Source: an uncultured Ruegeria sp.
GTDB taxonomy: Bacteria; Pseudomonadota; Alphaproteobacteria; Rhodobacterales; Rhodobacteraceae
Assembly: GCF_947500045.1 (NCBI RefSeq)
Contig: NZ_CANMQQ010000002.1
Span: 1-64,000, forward strand
DNA: 64,000 nt
Reading direction: 5' to 3'
Below, piece by piece: positions 53,320-62,835 of this stretch. A program made the translations under genes and the position numbers. Numbering within the stretch: position 1 is the first letter of the stretch; each line of letters starts with the position of its first letter. The notes below the pieces were generated by a model that was not told the origin of the DNA, made no database searches, and saw only the letters and a list, made by a program, of their open reading frames with translations.

Positions 53320-53841
53320 TTATTCCCGAATTTCGGAAGGATCGACCCCCCACAGATTGCCCTTGAGGGTCCAGCCGCGATAACCGCCAGCCGAGACACG
53401 GCACCACTCGGGGGTGCATTTTTCCAGTCGGGCAACAACACCGGTTTCGAAATGCGCGTTCACCTGTGATTTTGGGTCGGGCATGGCGTAAACCGGCAGC
53501 AAGTCAGATTCAATGAGGACCGTGCGCACGCCTGAAAGCAGGGCATAGTGGACCCAACCACCTGCGCCGTCGCGGTCCTGAACTTTGCGCCAGTTTCCGT
53601 ACTCGGCCGTAATTTGCAATGGCATGCCACGCCGTTTGAACACCCAGTCGATTCGATGGGTCAAAGAGGGGCCGCGCCGCACATTGCCTTCGGCTGCCTT
53701 CATTGAGACATAGCGGGGGAGCGGCAGATTCGTCACCTGGCCTCGTTTTTCCTGCGCAGATGCGGCCACGACGCCGAGCGCGAGAAAAAATACCGAGATC
53801 AACGCCACAGTTCGGCGGTTCACTGAAAAACTAGCACTCAC
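53320..53841 (-). CDS. Exported SH3-domain protein
   Basis: About 173 residues from a GTG at 53841; the start is uncertain. Signal peptide SVNRRTVALISVFFLALGVVAASAQ. One bacterial SH3/DUF1058 unit: LPLPRYVSMKAAEGNVRRGPS, then WRKVQDRDGAGGWVHYALLSG, and a second half ending CTPEWCRVSAGGYRGWTLKGN LWGV. Such proteins sit in the periplasm and may bind peptidoglycan or protein. Divergent from the 2-hydroxyacid dehydrogenase gene. Confidence 0.75.
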   Translation of the reverse strand: MSASFSVNRRTVALISVFFLALGVVAASAQEKRGQVTNLPLPRYVSMKAAEGNVRRGPSLTHRIDWVFKRRGMPLQITAEYGNWRKVQDRDGAGGWVHYALLSGVRTVLIESDLLPVYAMPDPKSQVNAHFETGVVARLEKCTPEWCRVSAGGYRGWTLKGNLWGVDPSEIRE

Positions 53842-53978
53842 TGCCTGTCTGCTCTTATGCCTGTGGTCCGCATGCGAAAAAAGGTTGAGACGATGACCAA
53901 GGGGTTCTTGTGCCCCGTGTAATCCTGCGCCACGATGACATGACGCGCGACTGTTTGCAAAGCAGTAGGAGGGTCGAA

Positions 53979-54965
53979 GTGCCAAGAGAACGTCTGAGTG
54001 TTGTCGTTACGCGACGGTTGCCCGAAGCGGTGGAAACCCGACTGAGCGAGCTTTTCGATGTAAAGCTGCGTGACAATGACAACCCTATGACACGCGAGGA
54101 ACTGACCGAAGCCGTCAAAATGGCGGATGTGCTGGTCCCGACCATTACCGATACCATTGATGGTGGTGTTTTGGGGCAGGCCGGTGAGAATCTGCGCCTG
54201 ATCGCGAATTACGGCGCTGGGGTCGACAATATCGATGTGGCGACGGCGCGTCAGCGGGGCATACTGGTTTCGAACACTCCGGGTGTTCTGACCGATGATA
54301 CAGCAGATATGACTATGGCCCTGATTTTGGCGGTTACACGGCGTATCCCCGAAGGGTTGGGCGTGATGCAAAAGGGCGATTGGACTGGCTGGGCCCCGAC
54401 CGCCTTCCTGGGTGGCCGGGTCGGTGGACGTCGGCTGGGCATTCTTGGCATGGGCCGGATCGGGCAGGCTGTTGCCCGTCGCGCCAGCGCATTTGGGATG
54501 CAGGTGCACTACCACAATCGTCGTCGATTGCGCCCGGAGACCGAGCAAGAATTTGAAGCGACCTATTGGGACAGTCTGGATCAGATGGTGGCGCGGATGG
54601 ATGTCATCTCGATCAACTGCCCGTCGACACCTTCGACCTTTCATCTGATGAATGCGCGCCGGTTGAAACTGATGAAACCTTCTGCCGTGATCGTAAATAC
54701 TTCACGAGGCGAAGTTGTCGACGAAAACGCGTTGACCCGGATGATCCGAGCGGGGGAGATTGCCGGAGCGGGTCTGGACGTCTACGAAAAGGGAACAGAT
54801 GTGAATCCTCGCCTTCGACAGCTGTCCAACGTCGTGCTCTTGCCTCATATGGGTTCGGCCACGCTGGAAGGGCGGATAGAGATGGGCGAAAAGGTCATCA
54901 TCAACATCAAGACATTCGAAGACGGCCATCGTCCTCCGGACCAGGTTGTGCCCGCGATGCTATAG
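53979..54965 (+). CDS. D-2-hydroxyacid dehydrogenase (glyoxylate/hydroxypyruvate reductase-like)
   Basis: 328 residues from GTG 53979, with AGGAGG 6 nt upstream. NAD(P)-binding GILGMGRIGQAVARRA, catalytic Arg in NTSRGEVVDE, Glu in the DVYEKGTDVNP region and His in LLPHMGSATLEGR. GyaR-type by overall pattern. Pairs with the FAD D-lactate/glycolate dehydrogenase 27 bp downstream, together able to interconvert 2-oxo and 2-hydroxy acids. Confidence 0.85.
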   Translation: MPRERLSVVVTRRLPEAVETRLSELFDVKLRDNDNPMTREELTEAVKMADVLVPTITDTIDGGVLGQAGENLRLIANYGAGVDNIDVATARQRGILVSNTPGVLTDDTADMTMALILAVTRRIPEGLGVMQKGDWTGWAPTAFLGGRVGGRRLGILGMGRIGQAVARRASAFGMQVHYHNRRRLRPETEQEFEATYWDSLDQMVARMDVISINCPSTPSTFHLMNARRLKLMKPSAVIVNTSRGEVVDENALTRMIRAGEIAGAGLDVYEKGTDVNPRLRQLSNVVLLPHMGSATLEGRIEMGEKVIINIKTFEDGHRPPDQVVPAML

Positions 54966-54992
54966 GCTTTGGTCTGAAAGAAAGGGAACGCA

Positions 54993-56390
54993 ATGGTGCA
55001 GGCAGCCGCTTTACCGCGAAATGAAGCTGGGATTGAAACGGCTGTTGGAATTCTGAAGCAAAGGTTCGGAGACCGATTGCAGACCGGCGCCGCCATCCGG
55101 GAACAACACGGGCACACCACGACGTGGATAGAAAACCAGAGCCCGGATGCCGTCATCTTTCCCAACTCCACCGAAGAGGTGGCAGATATTGTAAGAACCT
55201 GTGCGGCGCATAAGGTGCCGGTTATTCCATTCGGAACAGGCACCTCGCTTGAAGGACAGGTGAACGCTCCTGCCGGTGGCATTTCTGTCGATCTTGGCCA
55301 GATGAACAAGATACTGGCCGTCAATGTGGGTGATCTGGATTGCGTGGTGCAACCGGGCGTCACACGTGCTGACCTTAACACCCACCTGCGGGATCAGGGG
55401 CTGTTCTTTCCCATTGATCCGGGCGCCAATGCGTCACTGGGCGGCATGGCCGCGACGCGCGCATCCGGCACCAATGCGGTTCGATACGGAACGATGAAAG
55501 ATAACGTGCTCAGCCTTGAGGCGGTGATGCCGGATGGACAAGTGATCCGCACCGGGCATCGTGCCCGCAAATCATCGGCCGGATATGACTTGGCACGCCT
55601 TTTGATTGGCGCCGAAGGCACGCTTGGTATCATCACCGAAATCACCCTGCGCCTGCATGGCATTCCCGAGGCCATCAGCTCAGCCCGCTGTTCATTTCCC
55701 ACGGTAGATGCGGCCTGTCAGGCGGTAATGATGACCATTCAGTATGGCATCCCGGTCGCCCGGATCGAACTGCTGGACCAGATGTCGGTCAAAGCGGCAA
55801 ACGCCTATTCGGGGCTGGATCTCCCTGAAACGCCTCTGCTGCTGCTTGAGTTTCACGGCTCAGACAGCGGTGCGGTCGAACAGGCCGAAACATTTGGTCA
55901 AATCGCCGAAGAATTTGGCGGTACCGATTTCACTGCGACCTCGACAACTGAAGAACGCAACAAGCTTTGGCAGGCCCGGCACGATATGTATTGGGCTAGC
56001 CTGCAATTGCGTCCGGGTGCGCAGGGGATTTCGACGGATGTTTGTGTGCCGATCTCGCGTCTGGCCGAATGCGTGACGGCCGCGCAAGACAAAGCAGCTG
56101 ATTTGGGTTTGCTGGCCCCGGTTGTGGGTCATGTCGGAGACGGTAACTTCCATACCCTTCTATTGATCGACATGGACGACGCGGATGACGTCGCAGGCGC
56201 CGAGGAATTCGTGGGATGGCTGAACGACCTGGCCATTTCGATGGAGGGCACCTGCACGGGTGAGCACGGGATCGGGCAGGGCAAACGCCCCTATCTTGTG
56301 AAAGAACTTGGTCTGGCGACGACCTATATGGCGGCAATTAAAACCGCGCTGGACCCTGACAACATCATGAATCCGGGAAAGATTCTCTAA
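54993..56390 (+). CDS. FAD-linked D-2-hydroxyacid dehydrogenase (D-lactate dehydrogenase/GlcD type)
   Basis: 465 residues. PCMH FAD domain (about 45-225): PVIPFGTGTSLEGQVNAPAGG and IDPGANASLGGMAATRASG. C-terminal FAD-oxidase domain with GHVGDGNFH and GTCTGEHGIGQGKRPYL. It oxidises D-lactate or glycolate and passes electrons to the respiratory chain. D-lactate dehydrogenase (cytochrome) is preferred because no glcE/glcF neighbours exist. A weak hairpin (56432-56447) follows. Confidence 0.82.
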   Translation: MVQAAALPRNEAGIETAVGILKQRFGDRLQTGAAIREQHGHTTTWIENQSPDAVIFPNSTEEVADIVRTCAAHKVPVIPFGTGTSLEGQVNAPAGGISVDLGQMNKILAVNVGDLDCVVQPGVTRADLNTHLRDQGLFFPIDPGANASLGGMAATRASGTNAVRYGTMKDNVLSLEAVMPDGQVIRTGHRARKSSAGYDLARLLIGAEGTLGIITEITLRLHGIPEAISSARCSFPTVDAACQAVMMTIQYGIPVARIELLDQMSVKAANAYSGLDLPETPLLLLEFHGSDSGAVEQAETFGQIAEEFGGTDFTATSTTEERNKLWQARHDMYWASLQLRPGAQGISTDVCVPISRLAECVTAAQDKAADLGLLAPVVGHVGDGNFHTLLLIDMDDADDVAGAEEFVGWLNDLAISMEGTCTGEHGIGQGKRPYLVKELGLATTYMAAIKTALDPDNIMNPGKIL

Positions 56391-56501
56391 GCGGCGAATT
56401 TCCCCGAACTACTTCACTTTTGTGCAAAAAAGCGGCCACAACGCCGCCGCAATTTTATGTGATTGAAGACCCCAGAGCAGCATTTGATTCCGAGGTTTTT
56501 C

Positions 56502-57818
56502 ATGGGCGCTTTGCGTTTCATTGGGTTCCTGCTGATTGCGGCGGTGGTTGTCACCGGTCTTGATTATTATCAGCAGGATAAAAAGAGCGAAGGCACGCTT
56601 TCGTTCAGTGGTTATCTAACAACCATCAACGATCGTTTCGACCTGTACCAGAGTGAGCTTGCAGCAGAAGACCAAGAGCGCGAGCGCCAGCAGCGCTGGC
56701 GCGCTGGCGAAAAAGCTCTTCTACCCGCATCAAACGATGAATGGACCCGCCGCGCGATTGTCGACGCCGACTTCACGCTCGATGCACGAGAGGGCGTACT
56801 ACAAGACAACATTAGCGAAGCCGCACGACCTTTGGCCAAAAAGGTCGCGGTGCAAAAAACGGAACAATTGGCCGCCAAGATGGACCGTAACAGTTGGGTG
56901 TATCAGAAGGGCGATCATACGATCTGGTTGCAGGTGCTTTTCAAGAACAACGCCAATTCAAACACATTGGCAGGCAATATCGCCGTATCTGTTGATGCAG
57001 TTCAATCCAGCAAAAGCGACTATGTCCCCTTTGGCATAATCGGAGGGGTCGCCTTTTTCCAGTTCGCGCAAAACAACTATAACGTACTGAGGGTCGACGA
57101 CCGAGCATTCTGGTCGATGATCACCGCCAGCAAAACGGATTTGAACGGTCCCCCGGGGTTTGAAGTATACAAGGGGGTCATTGGTCTGGGCGAGGAAATC
57201 CGGTTCAAGGCCTACTCTGACGCCCCTGCGGAAAAGGTTCGCGCGTTTCTGACAGGACTGGATTACGATAGCTTTAATGCATTGCTGCGCAGACCCGTAC
57301 CCGGGATCAGCAATGGTTCGGTCGTCAATCCCGAGGACGAGGCTGAGCTGGCCGTGAATATGGCTGGTGTCCGGTCAGAATTCGCAAAACTTCGTGGTGA
57401 AATTGCGCGGCTGCGGTTGAACAATGTTGACGGGTTGGCCCTTTTGGCGAACACGATGAGCGCACAGTATGGCCTGCCAAACGACATCTTTGAGCTGACG
57501 GGTAACCAGATAAATTCTGCAGATGATATGGTGCAGATTGGGTATCGCAAAGGGCTAAGCGACCTTCTCGAAGGCGAACTGCAAAAGGCCGAAACGGACG
57601 AAGGTTTTTTTGGCAGCTTGTTTGCAGGTTTCCAGGGCAATAAGGACGCGACGGGCCCCAAAGAAAGCGCGGGACTTCTCGCAGGGTTCAAGTCTTTCTT
57701 TCAAGCGTCAGATTCCGATCAGGCACCTCAGGTCCGCGTGACCAAGGGCGGGACTGGATCGATCGGAGAGTGCGCCTCTAAAGGCGCTGCAAAAAGATGT
57801 ACATTGGGCGGCGGCTAA
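56502..57818 (+). CDS. Unrecognised membrane-anchored protein
   Basis: 438 residues from ATG 56502, which has GAGG 6 nt upstream; a TTG at 56463 is the alternative. One N-terminal membrane helix (ALRFIGFLLIAAVVVTGLDYY), a charged helical segment (QSELAAEDQERERQQRWRAGE), a central mixed region with a second hydrophobic stretch (FGIIGGVAFFQFA), and a C-terminus rich in Gly/Lys with two Cys (GECASKGAAKRCTLGGG). No enzyme motif seen. Probably periplasmic with an anchor. Followed by a terminator. Confidence 0.7.
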   Translation: MGALRFIGFLLIAAVVVTGLDYYQQDKKSEGTLSFSGYLTTINDRFDLYQSELAAEDQERERQQRWRAGEKALLPASNDEWTRRAIVDADFTLDAREGVLQDNISEAARPLAKKVAVQKTEQLAAKMDRNSWVYQKGDHTIWLQVLFKNNANSNTLAGNIAVSVDAVQSSKSDYVPFGIIGGVAFFQFAQNNYNVLRVDDRAFWSMITASKTDLNGPPGFEVYKGVIGLGEEIRFKAYSDAPAEKVRAFLTGLDYDSFNALLRRPVPGISNGSVVNPEDEAELAVNMAGVRSEFAKLRGEIARLRLNNVDGLALLANTMSAQYGLPNDIFELTGNQINSADDMVQIGYRKGLSDLLEGELQKAETDEGFFGSLFAGFQGNKDATGPKESAGLLAGFKSFFQASDSDQAPQVRVTKGGTGSIGECASKGAAKRCTLGGG

Positions 57819-57844
57819 AGGCCGCCTAGACCTGTAGAATTGCG

Positions 57845-57874
57845 GCCCGCACCGACGTGCGGGTCGTTTTTTTT
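57845..57874 (+). terminator. Rho-independent terminator
   Basis: CCCGCAC (57846-57852) pairs with GTGCGGG (57857-57863), then a run of eight T. Ends the unrecognised membrane-protein gene. Confidence 0.85.
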
Positions 57875-57958
57875 CTATCACTGGTCGGATGAATGTCGCG
57901 CCGGGGTCCTCAAATGCGCCATATGGTGTCAACAGAATTCAAGGGGAGACGCCCGGTT

Positions 57959-60466
57959 ATGAAAACCCAAGTCAAAGCACTGGTTGTTGGCGGCGGCGCC
58001 GTCGGGACCTCGATTGCCTATCATCTGGCCAAAGCAGGCTGGGACGACGTGATGCTGATCGAGCGGGATGAGCTGACGTCAGGCTCGACCTGGCACGCAG
58101 CAGGCCTGCTGCCGCTGTTCAACATGTCGTATGCGACGACCCACATCCACAAATACTCGGTCGACTTCTACAAGACGCTTGAGGAAGAGACGGGCCTGAA
58201 TGCGGGCTTTGCCGTTGTCGGCAACTTGCGCATGGCACAAACGCAGGAGCGTATGGATGAATACATGCTTTACGCGTCCACCGCCGAAACCTGTGACGTA
58301 TCATACGAATGGCTGACCCCGGACCAGATCAAGGAACGCTGGCCGCTGATCGAAACCTCTGATCTGAAAGGCGCGATCTATCACACCGAGGATGGCTATA
58401 TAAACCCCGCCGACGTGACCCAGGCGATGGCCAAAGGTGCCCGTCAGCGCGGTGTCGACATCGTGCGTAAAATGCAGGCCGACGCTTTCCACTGGAATGG
58501 CACCCATTGGGAGGTGACCTGCACCAAGATGGTCGAGAAGGGCGGCAACCTCATCCCTTCGGACGAGCAGGTGGTTATCACGGCCGAACATGTCGTCACC
58601 GCATCGGGCAACCACGCGCAGCGCACGGCTAAGATGCTGGGCATCAAGATGCCCGCGATCCCGGTCGAACACACCTTCATCGTCATGGACAAAGATCCCG
58701 AGCTGGTCAAATGGCGTGAAGCGGGCAATCCCGAACACCCAGTTGTGCGCGACGCGGATAACGAATCCTATGCTCGCGAGGAGCGTGGAGGCTGGATTCT
58801 AGGCATCTACGAACACGGCGCGCCCGCGCAGTTCGAACATGGTGTGCCGGATAGCTTCCGCGCCGACCTGTTCCCGCTGGATCTGGATCGGATCGCCGAT
58901 CAGTACATGGCGATGGCCGAACGCGTTCCTTCTTGCGCCGAATCCGGTTTGAAAGACGATTTCAACGGCCCGATTTGCTACACACCCGACGGCAATCCGC
59001 TGGTTGGCCCCGCTCCGGGCATGCGCAACATGTGGCTGGCCGAGGGCTTTTCGTTTGGTATCACTGCCGCTGGCGGCACCGGCTACTATCTGGCGCAGAT
59101 GATGGTCGATGGCGAAGCCGAGATCGACATGGCGTCGCTTGATCCCAAACGCTACAGCAGCAACTGGATGACCACCGAGTTTGCGGCCCGCAAGAACGAA
59201 GAGTGCTATGAGCACGTCTACATCCTGCACCACCCCGACGAAGAGCGTGCAGCCTGCCGCCCGCTGCGTACCGTTCCGGCCTATGACCGTCAGAAAGCGC
59301 GTGGCGCACAGTTTGGCTGGGTTAACGGATGGGAGCGTCCCAACTACTTTGGCCCGCTTGATGCCCCGGAAAACTTTGATCATGACGCACGCTCGTTCCG
59401 TCGCGGCGGCTGGTGGCAGTATGCGGTGGAAGAAGCAAAAGCGATCCGCGAAGGCGTTGGCTTGATCGACGCGTCAGCCTTCACCAAACACGTTGTCAAA
59501 GGCCCCGGTGCAACCCAGTTCCTAGATTGGTTCACCTGCAACAAGCTGCCCAAGGTCGGTCGCATCAACCTGACCTATGCGCTGACCTCACATGGCACCA
59601 CACGCACCGAATACACCATCGTTCGCAATGGTGAGAATAACTACTACATCGTCTCTGCCGGTGCCTGGACTGAGTATGACGCCGACTACCTGCGCAAGGC
59701 GGCCGAGGACAAGATGGAGGAGTTCGGCCATATCGAAATCCAGGACGTGACCACCCAGTGGGGCGTCTTCGCCATCGCCGGTCCCAAGTCGCGTGACGTT
59801 CTGAAAGAGGTCATCAAGGACTCCGATCCGGAAACCGCACTGTCCAACAAGCGTTTCCCTTGGCTGTCGGCCCGTCAGATCGAACTGGGCATGTGCCCGG
59901 TCAACGCGATCCGCGTGGCCTATACCGGTGAGCTGGGCTGGGAACTGCACCACCCGATCGAGATGCAGAACTACCTGTTCGACCTGCTGGAAAAAGCCGG
60001 TGAGAAGCACGGTATGAAATTGGTCGGTGCCCGCGCCCAAAACTGGCTGCGTCAGGAGAAATCCTATCGTGCCTTCGGCACCGAACTGGGCCGCGACGCG
60101 ACCCCGCTGGAGGCCGATCTGCCGCGCTTTGTTGACTTGTCGAAAGACTTCTACGGCAAGACCAAGCTGGAAGAGACCGGTGTGCGGGTAAAGTGCTGCA
60201 CCCTGTTGATCGACGGGCCGGACGACGCCGATCCTTGGGGTCGCGAGGTGTTGTACACACCGGAAGGTGAGCGCGTGGGCCGTCTAACCTCGGGTGGTTA
60301 TTCGGTGGCTTTCGAGAAATCCATCGGCATGGGCTATGTGAAGCCCGAACTGGCGGTTGAAGGCACCAAGCTTCAAGTCAAAATCCAGGACCAGCTATGG
60401 GATGCGGTCGTCACCTGTGACAGCCCTTATGATCCGAAAAACGAAACCATCCGTAAAGACGGCTAA
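57959..60466 (+). CDS. Dimethylglycine/sarcosine dehydrogenase-family protein (FAD plus aminomethyltransferase domains)
   Basis: 835 residues from ATG 57959, with GGAG 10 nt upstream; in-frame ATGs at 57893 and 57923 are less likely. N-terminal FAD domain: VVGGGAVGTSIAYHLAKAGW, SGSTWHAAG (the Trp-His typical for covalent 8-alpha-histidyl FAD). C-terminal GcvT-like folate domain from about 430: GVGLIDASAFTKHVVKGPGA, GPKSRDVL, YTGELGWELHHP, and the final GVRVKCCTLL. It demethylates N-methylglycines to feed tetrahydrofolate. Monocistronic with its own terminator; useful for glycine-betaine catabolism in marine bacteria. Confidence 0.85.
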   Translation: MKTQVKALVVGGGAVGTSIAYHLAKAGWDDVMLIERDELTSGSTWHAAGLLPLFNMSYATTHIHKYSVDFYKTLEEETGLNAGFAVVGNLRMAQTQERMDEYMLYASTAETCDVSYEWLTPDQIKERWPLIETSDLKGAIYHTEDGYINPADVTQAMAKGARQRGVDIVRKMQADAFHWNGTHWEVTCTKMVEKGGNLIPSDEQVVITAEHVVTASGNHAQRTAKMLGIKMPAIPVEHTFIVMDKDPELVKWREAGNPEHPVVRDADNESYAREERGGWILGIYEHGAPAQFEHGVPDSFRADLFPLDLDRIADQYMAMAERVPSCAESGLKDDFNGPICYTPDGNPLVGPAPGMRNMWLAEGFSFGITAAGGTGYYLAQMMVDGEAEIDMASLDPKRYSSNWMTTEFAARKNEECYEHVYILHHPDEERAACRPLRTVPAYDRQKARGAQFGWVNGWERPNYFGPLDAPENFDHDARSFRRGGWWQYAVEEAKAIREGVGLIDASAFTKHVVKGPGATQFLDWFTCNKLPKVGRINLTYALTSHGTTRTEYTIVRNGENNYYIVSAGAWTEYDADYLRKAAEDKMEEFGHIEIQDVTTQWGVFAIAGPKSRDVLKEVIKDSDPETALSNKRFPWLSARQIELGMCPVNAIRVAYTGELGWELHHPIEMQNYLFDLLEKAGEKHGMKLVGARAQNWLRQEKSYRAFGTELGRDATPLEADLPRFVDLSKDFYGKTKLEETGVRVKCCTLLIDGPDDADPWGREVLYTPEGERVGRLTSGGYSVAFEKSIGMGYVKPELAVEGTKLQVKIQDQLWDAVVTCDSPYDPKNETIRKDG

Positions 60467-60508
60467 AAGTTAGAAATAGGCGGTGCCAAACAGCGCCGCC
60501 TTCCCAGA

Positions 60509-60533
60509 AGCCCACCCCTGGTGGGCTTTTTTT
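60509..60533. terminator. Terminator overlapping a convergent stop codon
   Basis: AGCCCACC (60509-60516) pairs with GGTGGGCT (60520-60527) and a T-run follows to 60533, ending inside the stop codon of the minus-strand AhpD-like gene. Confidence 0.85.
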
Positions 60534-60867
60534 ATGCGTACAATTCATCAAAGCAGTCTAGGGCTTTCGCCGCATACATCATCGACGGTCCTCCGCCCAT
60601 CTGCACCGCCATCGCCAGAACATCTGAAACCTCATCCCGTGTGGCACCTGCTTTGACCAACGCCTCGGAATGCAGGGTGATGCAAGGTTCGCATCTGATT
60701 GCAATGGACATGCCCAACGCAATGAACTCTTTGGTTTTAAAGTCCAGTGTTCCACCTTCCTTGACCGATTTCCCCAAGGCACCAAAGGCGCGCATAGTAT
60801 CGGGAATAGCCCCGTTCAGATTGCGTAGGCTTTTGCGTGTGCCATTAAGTGCTTCCTGCCAGCTCAT
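60532..60867 (-). CDS. AhpD-like carboxymuconolactone-decarboxylase family protein
   Basis: 111 residues from ATG 60867, with AAGGA 7 nt upstream. Core KTKEFIALGMSIAIRCEPCITLHSEALVKAGATRDEV has the CxxC (CEPC) and following His of AhpD-type alkylhydroperoxidases. Probably a small redox protein. CATATGAT repeats at 60887-60908 lie just upstream and may be a control site. Confidence 0.82.
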   Translation of the reverse strand: MSWQEALNGTRKSLRNLNGAIPDTMRAFGALGKSVKEGGTLDFKTKEFIALGMSIAIRCEPCITLHSEALVKAGATRDEVSDVLAMAVQMGGGPSMMYAAKALDCFDELYA

Positions 60868-60939
60868 TCCGACATCCTTCTCTATACATATGATAACATG
60901 CATATGATGGCGGGTGGGCAGCGGTGACTTTGATCCTGA

Positions 60940-61593
60940 TCAGATTCCAACTTTTTTGGCAATAAAAGCCAAGTTGTTCGCGGGCATCTGAACGATCTCG
61001 ACCAGTTTTAGGGCGTTTGCCGTTAGCAACGCTGATATCTCGGCGTCATTCTTGTACCCGATCTCGGGGTCTTGTTGGATCAAGGCGTCGTGAAACCGTT
61101 GATCACCCTCACTGGTCAAATGCCCGTCGCGTTTGAAGGGGCCATATAGCACCAAATGTCCATCTGCGTTTAATACACACGCGGCTTCGGAAATAAGGGT
61201 TTTGGTCTCAGGCAAACTGATCAGATGCAGCAGGTTGATCAGAACAACCATATCCTGCTGCGCCAAAGTTCTATGCCAGCCCTGTACGGTTGCATCCAGA
61301 TGAACCGCAGCGGAGATGTTTGGTATGCCTCTAGCATAGGCATCAATACTGGCGCGCCGCTCCGCAGTGACTTCGCTAGGTTGCCAGGCAAGTGCAGGCA
61401 TCCTCTGTGCAAAGGTCGAAATATGCTGACCGGTTCCGCTGGCCAGTTCCAACGCCCGTCCCGAGGGCGGGGCGAAGCGCGCAATAAGATCGCACAGCAC
61501 CGCCGCATTTCGGCTCGCCGCTGGGGCGATCAGCTTACTGCCATCGCCTTCAGTCGCGACGCTGGCATTGGGGGGAAGATTGCGTTTTTTCAT
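60940..61593 (-). CDS. DUF938 SAM-dependent methyltransferase-like protein
   Basis: 217 residues. Rossmann motif I ALELASGTGQHISTFAQRMP (about 46-65), acidic motif WQPSEV, and NLLHLISLPE; the GPFKRDGHLTSEGDQRFHDAL region identifies DUF938. The methyl acceptor is unknown. ATG overlaps the stop of the DadA-like gene (ATGA). Confidence 0.85.
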   Translation of the reverse strand: MKKRNLPPNASVATEGDGSKLIAPAASRNAAVLCDLIARFAPPSGRALELASGTGQHISTFAQRMPALAWQPSEVTAERRASIDAYARGIPNISAAVHLDATVQGWHRTLAQQDMVVLINLLHLISLPETKTLISEAACVLNADGHLVLYGPFKRDGHLTSEGDQRFHDALIQQDPEIGYKNDAEISALLTANALKLVEIVQMPANNLAFIAKKVGI

Positions 61594-62657
61594 CTACGCA
61601 TTCTTTCAGAATTCAGTGCCTTCACGTTTGCCTGATCAAGCTCTGGTGTCGCCCCGATCACAAGGTCCGCCACAAGCTGCGAAGCGGCCGGGGCTGTCTG
61701 AAACCCATAGCCTCCTTGACCAGCTGACCAGATGAATGACGGGTCCGAAAGATCTGGCCCAAGTACCAGCGTACCATCGGCAACAAAACTGCGAAGCCCG
61801 GCCCAATTTGTTTCGACGCGCGTAACGGGTTCGGTCACCATGGCTTCATAGCGCGCCAGACCTTCGGCAAGAACCATGTCATCGGCATAGGCATCATGGG
61901 GCGTGGTCGGGTCCGCTTCGCAGGGCGATACAATAAGCTTGCCTGCATCGGGTTTGGCATACCAGGTCTCACCCACGCCCAGCATCATGGGCCAGTTTCG
62001 CAAATCAAGCCCACCAGGTGCGGGAATACGAGCCATCGATCGGCGATACGGCGTGATCCCGATCGGTGGAATTCCCGCGGCCTGCGCCACCTCATCAACC
62101 CATGCACCCGCGGCGTTTACGATATTACGCGCTTCGAACACTTCAGAGGCGTCGATGATCCAATGATCGGATTTGCGAATGCTCTTGACCTGCTGCCGGG
62201 TCAGAACCGAGCCACCATTGCGCCGGATGATCCGGGCAAAGTCCTGCAGCATGCGATCCGTATCTATATCAAGAGCGCTATGGCTAATTGCGGTATAACC
62301 GACAGTTTCAGGATTCAGGATCGGGATGTGTCCGATGGCGTCGTCTAGCGCAATCTGTTGCGTCCCAAGTTCATCTGATTCCTTTAGGAACAACTCTCGC
62401 TGGTCCTTGCCGCCTACCAGCACAAGGCCGCGCGGTGTCAGATATTCATTGGATGCAAAGAATTCGGCGCTTGCCTCGTTCAGCGCCTTGACCGAGGGTG
62501 GCCCGTAGCCTTTTTCGAACAAGGCGGCGGACCGGCCCGAAGTGTGGTATCCCAGCGCATCCTCGGCCTCTAGCACCGTGACTGTACCGTGCGCAGACAG
62601 GCGCGCGCCTGTGCTCAGTCCGGCGATGCCGCCACCGATAATCAGGAAATCAATCAT
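61590..62657 (-). CDS. DadA-like FAD-dependent amine/amino-acid oxidoreductase
   Basis: 355 residues from ATG 62657, with GGAAG 8 nt upstream. FAD motif FLIIGGGIAGLSTGARLSAHG (about 4-24), then EAEDALGYHTSGRSAALFEKGYGP, and a C-terminal WSAGQGGYGFQTAPAAS that closes the FAD site. DAO superfamily (D-amino-acid, glycine or sarcosine-type substrates). Co-transcribed with the DUF938 gene. Confidence 0.82.
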   Translation of the reverse strand: MIDFLIIGGGIAGLSTGARLSAHGTVTVLEAEDALGYHTSGRSAALFEKGYGPPSVKALNEASAEFFASNEYLTPRGLVLVGGKDQRELFLKESDELGTQQIALDDAIGHIPILNPETVGYTAISHSALDIDTDRMLQDFARIIRRNGGSVLTRQQVKSIRKSDHWIIDASEVFEARNIVNAAGAWVDEVAQAAGIPPIGITPYRRSMARIPAPGGLDLRNWPMMLGVGETWYAKPDAGKLIVSPCEADPTTPHDAYADDMVLAEGLARYEAMVTEPVTRVETNWAGLRSFVADGTLVLGPDLSDPSFIWSAGQGGYGFQTAPAASQLVADLVIGATPELDQANVKALNSERMRR

Positions 62658-62835
62658 GTACTTTCTTCCGTTTCGGTCACCAAACAATTGGTGTGATGTT
62701 GCTTTTTGATGGGGCGCGGGCGGAACATGGCATGTGCGATGGCAAACGAAAAGACACAAGCACATTGCAATGGAAACTTGATCGCAAGCGGCCAGCCTGC
62801 TTTTAGTGCAAGCAACGCAAGATTCGGAGGCGAAC

